A DNA stretch of 64,000 nucleotides, taken from positions 1 through 64,000 of the forward strand of contig NZ_CAMFLA010000004.1 in NCBI RefSeq assembly GCF_945957525.1, in the 5' to 3' direction. The notes under the pieces were generated by a model. That model saw nothing but the letters and a program-made list of their open reading frames with translations. It was not told the DNA's origin and ran no database searches. The DNA is from an uncultured Aquitalea sp. GTDB lineage: Bacteria; Pseudomonadota; Gammaproteobacteria; Burkholderiales; Chromobacteriaceae. Shown here in pieces: positions 60,621 to 64,000 of the stretch; the stretch's first letter is position 1, and the number at the start of each line of letters is the position of its first letter. Position numbers and translations under genes: made by a program.

Positions 60621-60740
60621 GTGCGCCAAATACCTCGAATCTCGTAATGAACCCTGCATTTTATACAATCAACCCCACCATGTCAGACTGTTTTCCATGG
60701 TTCGCCCCGGCCCCGGCTTGGTGTACCATAGGGCCTTCAC

Positions 60741-62345
60741 TTGACCCACACACTCAAGAAAACGCTTGTGTTTGCAAAACAACGTCTGATCATCGCAGGG
60801 GCCGCCATTGGCGGCCTGCTGGCGCTCAACGGCGCGGCGGCCTACTGGGCCGGCGTCAAAGCCGAGGACACGCTGGAAGAGCAGCATCGCATGCTGGCCG
60901 GCCTGCCGCTGTTCCAGGTGAAGTCCCACACCTACGAACGCGGCTGGTTCTCCTCCACCGAGACCACCGAACTGGTGTTCAACCGCCGGCTGTCCGGGCC
61001 GTACGAGTCCATGCTGCCGGACAATTTCAAGCCGCTGCTGAACTCCACTATCCGTTTCACCAACCATGTGAAGCACGGTCCCTTCCCCGGCCTTGGCAGC
61101 TTTGACTTCCGCCCTGCCCGCGCGCTGGTGACGACCGAGTTCGACATGAGCGACGCCACCCGCAAAACGCTGAAAACGTTCTTCGGCGAGAAAGAACCCA
61201 TCACGGTAATCAACCGGCTGGGCTTCGGCGGCGGTGGCGAGCTGAACATCAATGTGCCCTCCTTCGACTACGAAGAAGCCCTGTCCGGCGTGAAGATGAA
61301 GTGGAAGGGCTTCGACATGAAGCTCGACTACGCCTCCGGCTACAAGGAATACAAGACCGACGCCAATTCGCCGGGCTTCCTGCTTGAAGCTTCCAGCAAG
61401 GGCAGCTTGGCTTTCGACGGGGTACGCTACGTTTCCGACATCCGCCCCGGCGCCACCGGCATCAAGCTGGGCACCAGCGAACTGACCGTCGGCAATGTGC
61501 AGCTCAACTGGAAGGACAGCGTTCCTTACAGCATCAAGCTTAACGAGCTGGTGTACCTGATGACGCGTATGCGCGTGGGCGAGTTCATCAACCCCTCCGG
61601 CGAATTCAAACCGTCCTCGGTCACGCTGAAGAACTTCCGGTACCAGATCGTCAGCAGCGAGCAGGACGAATTCGTCAACACGCGCGGCAAACTGGACTTT
61701 GCCGAGTTCAACTACAACGACAAGCATTACGGTCCGATGCGGCTGGACATTTCGGCCAACCACCTGCACGGCCCCACCCTGCTGAAACTGGACCAGGCCA
61801 TCAGCCAGATTCCGTTCGAAGGCGTGGACCCGGCCGTGTTGCGCAAGCAGTATGTGGACACCATCAAGAAGAACGGCATTCCGCTGCTGACCAACAATCC
61901 CAAGCTGGTGATCAACGATTTCTACCTGAAGATGCCGTCGGGCGAGGCCATCCTTACCGGCAGCCTGGGTCTGAATGGTTTGCAAGAGGCCGATCTCAGC
62001 AACTCGGTGGCCTTCCTCAAGCGCTTTGAAGTGGACGCCAAGCTGAGCCTGCCGCGCCAGACGCTGGAAGACCTGGTGATTGCGCAAGCGCGCACGCTGT
62101 TCATGGTGGACCAGACTGCCGAAGTGCAACCCAACATGACCGAGGTGGAAGACTTGGCCCGCAGCCTGCTGGACAGCCAGCTGGCGCAGTGGGAGCAAGA
62201 AAAGTTCATTACTCAGGACAAGGGTCAGCTTTCCACCCAGCTGCATTTCAAGCAGGGCGCGCTCAGCATCAACAACAAGAAGGTGGGTCTGCCGTGGGAA
62301 GAAACGGAAGACCCGGCGCCTGCCGACGCTTCCGCCGCCAAGTAA
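60741..62345 (+). CDS. ydgA: YdgA/DUF945 family protein
   Basis: 534 residues from TTG 60741; GTG 60768 is an alternative. One N-terminal membrane helix (RLIIAGAAIGGLLALNGAAAY), then a periplasmic beta-rich domain: 'SHTYERGWFSSTETTEL' is the family signature. Function unknown; probably envelope related. Terminator follows. Confidence 0.88.
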   Translation: MTHTLKKTLVFAKQRLIIAGAAIGGLLALNGAAAYWAGVKAEDTLEEQHRMLAGLPLFQVKSHTYERGWFSSTETTELVFNRRLSGPYESMLPDNFKPLLNSTIRFTNHVKHGPFPGLGSFDFRPARALVTTEFDMSDATRKTLKTFFGEKEPITVINRLGFGGGGELNINVPSFDYEEALSGVKMKWKGFDMKLDYASGYKEYKTDANSPGFLLEASSKGSLAFDGVRYVSDIRPGATGIKLGTSELTVGNVQLNWKDSVPYSIKLNELVYLMTRMRVGEFINPSGEFKPSSVTLKNFRYQIVSSEQDEFVNTRGKLDFAEFNYNDKHYGPMRLDISANHLHGPTLLKLDQAISQIPFEGVDPAVLRKQYVDTIKKNGIPLLTNNPKLVINDFYLKMPSGEAILTGSLGLNGLQEADLSNSVAFLKRFEVDAKLSLPRQTLEDLVIAQARTLFMVDQTAEVQPNMTEVEDLARSLLDSQLAQWEQEKFITQDKGQLSTQLHFKQGALSINNKKVGLPWEETEDPAPADASAAK

Positions 62346-62361
62346 GCATTGGCTGCATGAG

Positions 62362-62389
62362 AAAGGGGACCTGGTCGGTCCCCTTTTTT
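62362..62389 (+). terminator. terminator of ydgA
   Basis: AAAGGGGACC (62362-62371) pairs with GGTCCCCTTT (62377-62386), then UUU. Confidence 0.85.
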
Positions 62390-62432
62390 GTGTTCGTCCT
62401 GAACGCGGCCCGCCAGGCGGCAGGCCGGTGTT

Positions 62433-62903
62433 TCAATCGTCCATCTGGCTTTGCAGATAGTTCGGCAAACCCACTTTGTCGATCAGGTCCAGCTGGGTTT
62501 CCAGCCAGTCCACGTGCTCTTCCTCGTTTTCGAGAATGCGCACAAACAGCTCGCGGCTCACGTAGTCTTTCACCGTCTCACAGTAGGCGGCCGCTTCGCG
62601 CAGCAAGGGAATGCCTTCCATTTCCAGCTTGAGATCGCACTCAAGCATTTCTTGCGCGTTTTCACCGATATAAAGCTTGCCGAGGTCTTGCAGATTGGGC
62701 AGCCCTTCCAGGAAGAGAATGCGCTCGATCAGCATGTCAGCATGCTTCATCTCATCGATGGATTCGTGGTATTCGTGGTCGTTGAGTTTTTTCAGGCCCC
62801 AGTTTTTGTACATGCGCGCATGCAGGAAATACTGGTTGATCGCAGTCAGCTCGTTTCTGAGCACCTGGTTGAGAAGTTTGATGACCTTCTTGTCGCCTTG
62901 CAT
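62433..62903 (-). CDS. bfr: bacterioferritin
   Basis: 156 residues from the ATG at 62903, after AGGAG; the frame extends to 62945. Ferroxidase ligands E18, E51, H54, E94, E127, H130 and heme ligand M52 are all present. 24-mer iron store. The adjacent upstream gene in the same direction is its ferredoxin. Confidence 0.96.
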   Translation of the reverse strand: MQGDKKVIKLLNQVLRNELTAINQYFLHARMYKNWGLKKLNDHEYHESIDEMKHADMLIERILFLEGLPNLQDLGKLYIGENAQEMLECDLKLEMEGIPLLREAAAYCETVKDYVSRELFVRILENEEEHVDWLETQLDLIDKVGLPNYLQSQMDD

Positions 62904-62979
62904 GCCATGCTCCTGTCTGACGTTAGCAGGCGCTAAGTATGGCATAGGGGCAGGTCTTTACAAGAGCTGAGGAGAAGGT

Positions 62980-63177
62980 TCAGGCAGCAGCCAGCGCGTC
63001 CGGCTCGGCAATCTGGTACAGCGCTTCCTTGCGCACCCGGTTGGCTTCGCAAGCGCATTTGCCGCAGTCGGCGGATACACCCAGCTCGCGGCGCAGGTCG
63101 CTCATGCGTTCCGCTCCATGGCGAACGGCGGCGCGGATGTCATGGTCGGTGACGGCGTTGCAGAGGCAGACGTACAT
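62980..63177 (-). CDS. bfd: bacterioferritin-associated ferredoxin
   Basis: 65 residues from the ATG at 63177. Cluster ligands C4, C6, C38, C41 (MYVCLCN ... CGKC) bind a 2Fe-2S centre that reduces and releases iron from bacterioferritin. Upstream lies a promoter overlapped by a Fur-like box, so it is iron-repressed, opposite in logic to the store itself. Confidence 0.95.
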   Translation of the reverse strand: MYVCLCNAVTDHDIRAAVRHGAERMSDLRRELGVSADCGKCACEANRVRKEALYQIAEPDALAAA

Positions 63178-63225
63178 GGCAAGCTCGCTGGGCTGGAATA
63201 AAAATGAAAACAAGTCTCGTTTGCA

Positions 63226-63256
63226 ACGATAGGGCAAATGAGAATGAATGTCAATT
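63226..63256 (-). promoter_or_regulatory. bfd promoter with overlapping Fur-like box
   Basis: Minus strand: TTGACA (63254-63249), 17 bases, TATCGT (63231-63226). The plus-strand segment AATGAGAATGAATGTCAATT at about 63237-63256 resembles the Fur box. Confidence 0.65.
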
Positions 63257-63269
63257 AAAGGACGAGAAT

Positions 63270-63722
63270 ATGTCTCAATGGAAACCCAATGCCACCGTTG
63301 CAACACTGGTGGAGCACAATGGCCGCTTTCTGATGGTGGAAGAAGACACCGAAACCGGCAGGCGCTTTAATCAGCCGGCGGGCCATCTGGAACACGGCGA
63401 AAGCTTGCTGGACGCCGCCCTGCGCGAAACACGGGAGGAAACCGGCTGGGAGGTGGAACTGACGTATCTGGTTGGCGTTTATCTGGTGGACAAGCCCGAC
63501 AGCGACATCACATGGTTGCGGTTTGCCTTCGCCGCTCGCCCGCTGCGGGAGCTGGACGGCGCCACGCTCGACGAAGGGATTGTCAAGGCGCACTGGCTTA
63601 CCTACGATGAGATCGCCGCCCGCCAGTCGCAACATCGCAGTCCGGTTGTCCTGCAATGCCTGGACGACTACCTGCGCGGAGAACATCATCCGCTCTCCCT
63701 GCTGCACCGTATTCCCCTCTGA
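63270..63722 (+). CDS. NUDIX hydrolase (NudJ-like)
   Basis: 150 residues from ATG 63270 after AAGGA; the frame is open to 63204, within the bfd promoter. Nudix box 38-60 complete: G38, E44, R52, E53, E56, E57, G59. Likely hydrolyses nucleoside or thiamine pyrophosphates; NudJ-type genes often lie near mnmA. Confidence 0.92.
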   Translation: MSQWKPNATVATLVEHNGRFLMVEEDTETGRRFNQPAGHLEHGESLLDAALRETREETGWEVELTYLVGVYLVDKPDSDITWLRFAFAARPLRELDGATLDEGIVKAHWLTYDEIAARQSQHRSPVVLQCLDDYLRGEHHPLSLLHRIPL

Positions 63723-63746
63723 ACCCGGCGCGGCAAGGAGGCTTCC

Positions 63747-64000
63747 TTGCGCATTGCTTACCGCCTGTTGGCGGCCGCCCTCTTCTGGCTGGCCGCGGGC
63801 GCCGTCCATGCGTGGCCGGTACAGGTCTGTTATCATTACGGTTGCAGCAAACAGGCCACGGTGGACATCACCGACGAAGCGCGCGACTGGCTGGCCGGCC
63901 TGTTCAATCATCCGACGGACGCCGCCACGGAGCGCCGCCAGATCCAGCAGGCCGTTCTCGCCCTCTACTTGCTTTCCGCGCAAAAGAGCCCCATTTGGCA
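63747..64000 (+). CDS. exported protein, 3'-truncated by the window
   Basis: TTG start at 63747, after AAGGAGG at ideal spacing. A clear signal peptide (RIAYRLLAAALFWLAAGAVHA) is followed by 'WPVQVCYHYGCSKQA'. Two cysteines are adjacent in the mature N-terminus. Resembles conserved hypothetical exported proteins of betaproteobacteria. The end is outside the window. Confidence 0.7.
   Translation, partial: MRIAYRLLAAALFWLAAGAVHAWPVQVCYHYGCSKQATVDITDEARDWLAGLFNHPTDAATERRQIQQAVLALYLLSAQKSPIW

Noticed and set aside
1-64000. CRISPR array
   Set aside because: No regularly spaced direct repeats and no cas genes were seen.

Overview
The window is one end of a genome fragment from a high-GC betaproteobacterium. 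Gene content (bfr/bfd pair, YdgA/DUF945 family, DUF2917 next to a LysR regulator, Pseudomonas-type mannitol operon) and compact GC-rich intergenic spacers suggest order Neisseriales, most likely a Chromobacterium relative. This placement is an inference, not the result of a search.

Bases 1 to about 35,100 are a Mu-like transposable prophage lying left to right; its left end is outside the window. Order: end of the early region (DUF3164, zinc-ribbon protein, HU, GemA, Mor activator); lysis cassette (T7-type amidase, small membrane protein, Rz with an Rz1 gene embedded in another frame); packaging and head genes (TraR-like, DUF2730, gp26, small and large terminase, portal, gpF-like head protein with a nuclease-like C-terminus, gpG); a reverse-strand cargo of a soluble chemoreceptor and a GAF-GGDEF diguanylate cyclase; Mu-type protease/scaffold followed by a lambda gpD/gpE-type capsid pair; com plus a Dam-type methylase; accessory genes with their own promoter and terminator; and a siphovirus tail (connectors, tube, chaperone pair joined by a -1 frameshift, 1309-residue tape measure, tip proteins, fibres). 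The right end lies between 34,897 and about 35,140, just beyond the terminator of a tRNA-Ser(GGA) gene. Several spacers in the prophage hold strongly paired RNA-like structures.

Bases 35,100 to 64,000 are chromosomal. They carry tRNA-Ser, a GNAT acetyltransferase, a DJ-1/PfpI-like protein lacking its catalytic cysteine with a divergent AraC regulator, a DDAH-type hydrolase, a DMT exporter, a Ca2+/H+ antiporter and a membrane diguanylate cyclase. A complete polyol operon follows: SorC regulator, divergent sorbitol-type SDR, ABC transporter, HAD phosphatase, mannitol 2-dehydrogenase, xylulokinase, transaldolase and fructokinase. After it come a membrane chemoreceptor, LysR/DUF2917/GST, RidA, a fatty-acid desaturase, YdgA, bacterioferritin with its ferredoxin under a Fur-like site, a NUDIX hydrolase and the start of an exported protein.

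Signals that deserve most attention: (1) the 11-mer GTTGGCCGAAG occurs nine times in the 29 kb of host DNA and, by eye, never in the 35 kb prophage, including an inverted pair forming a hairpin behind a gene, as DNA-uptake words do; (2) chemoreceptor plus cyclase cargo in the prophage; (3) a translationally coupled 34-codon leader ORF inside a branched RNA upstream of gpG, and other structured spacers; (4) Com paired with a Dam-type methylase rather than Mom; (5) a mosaic Mu/lambda capsid module.
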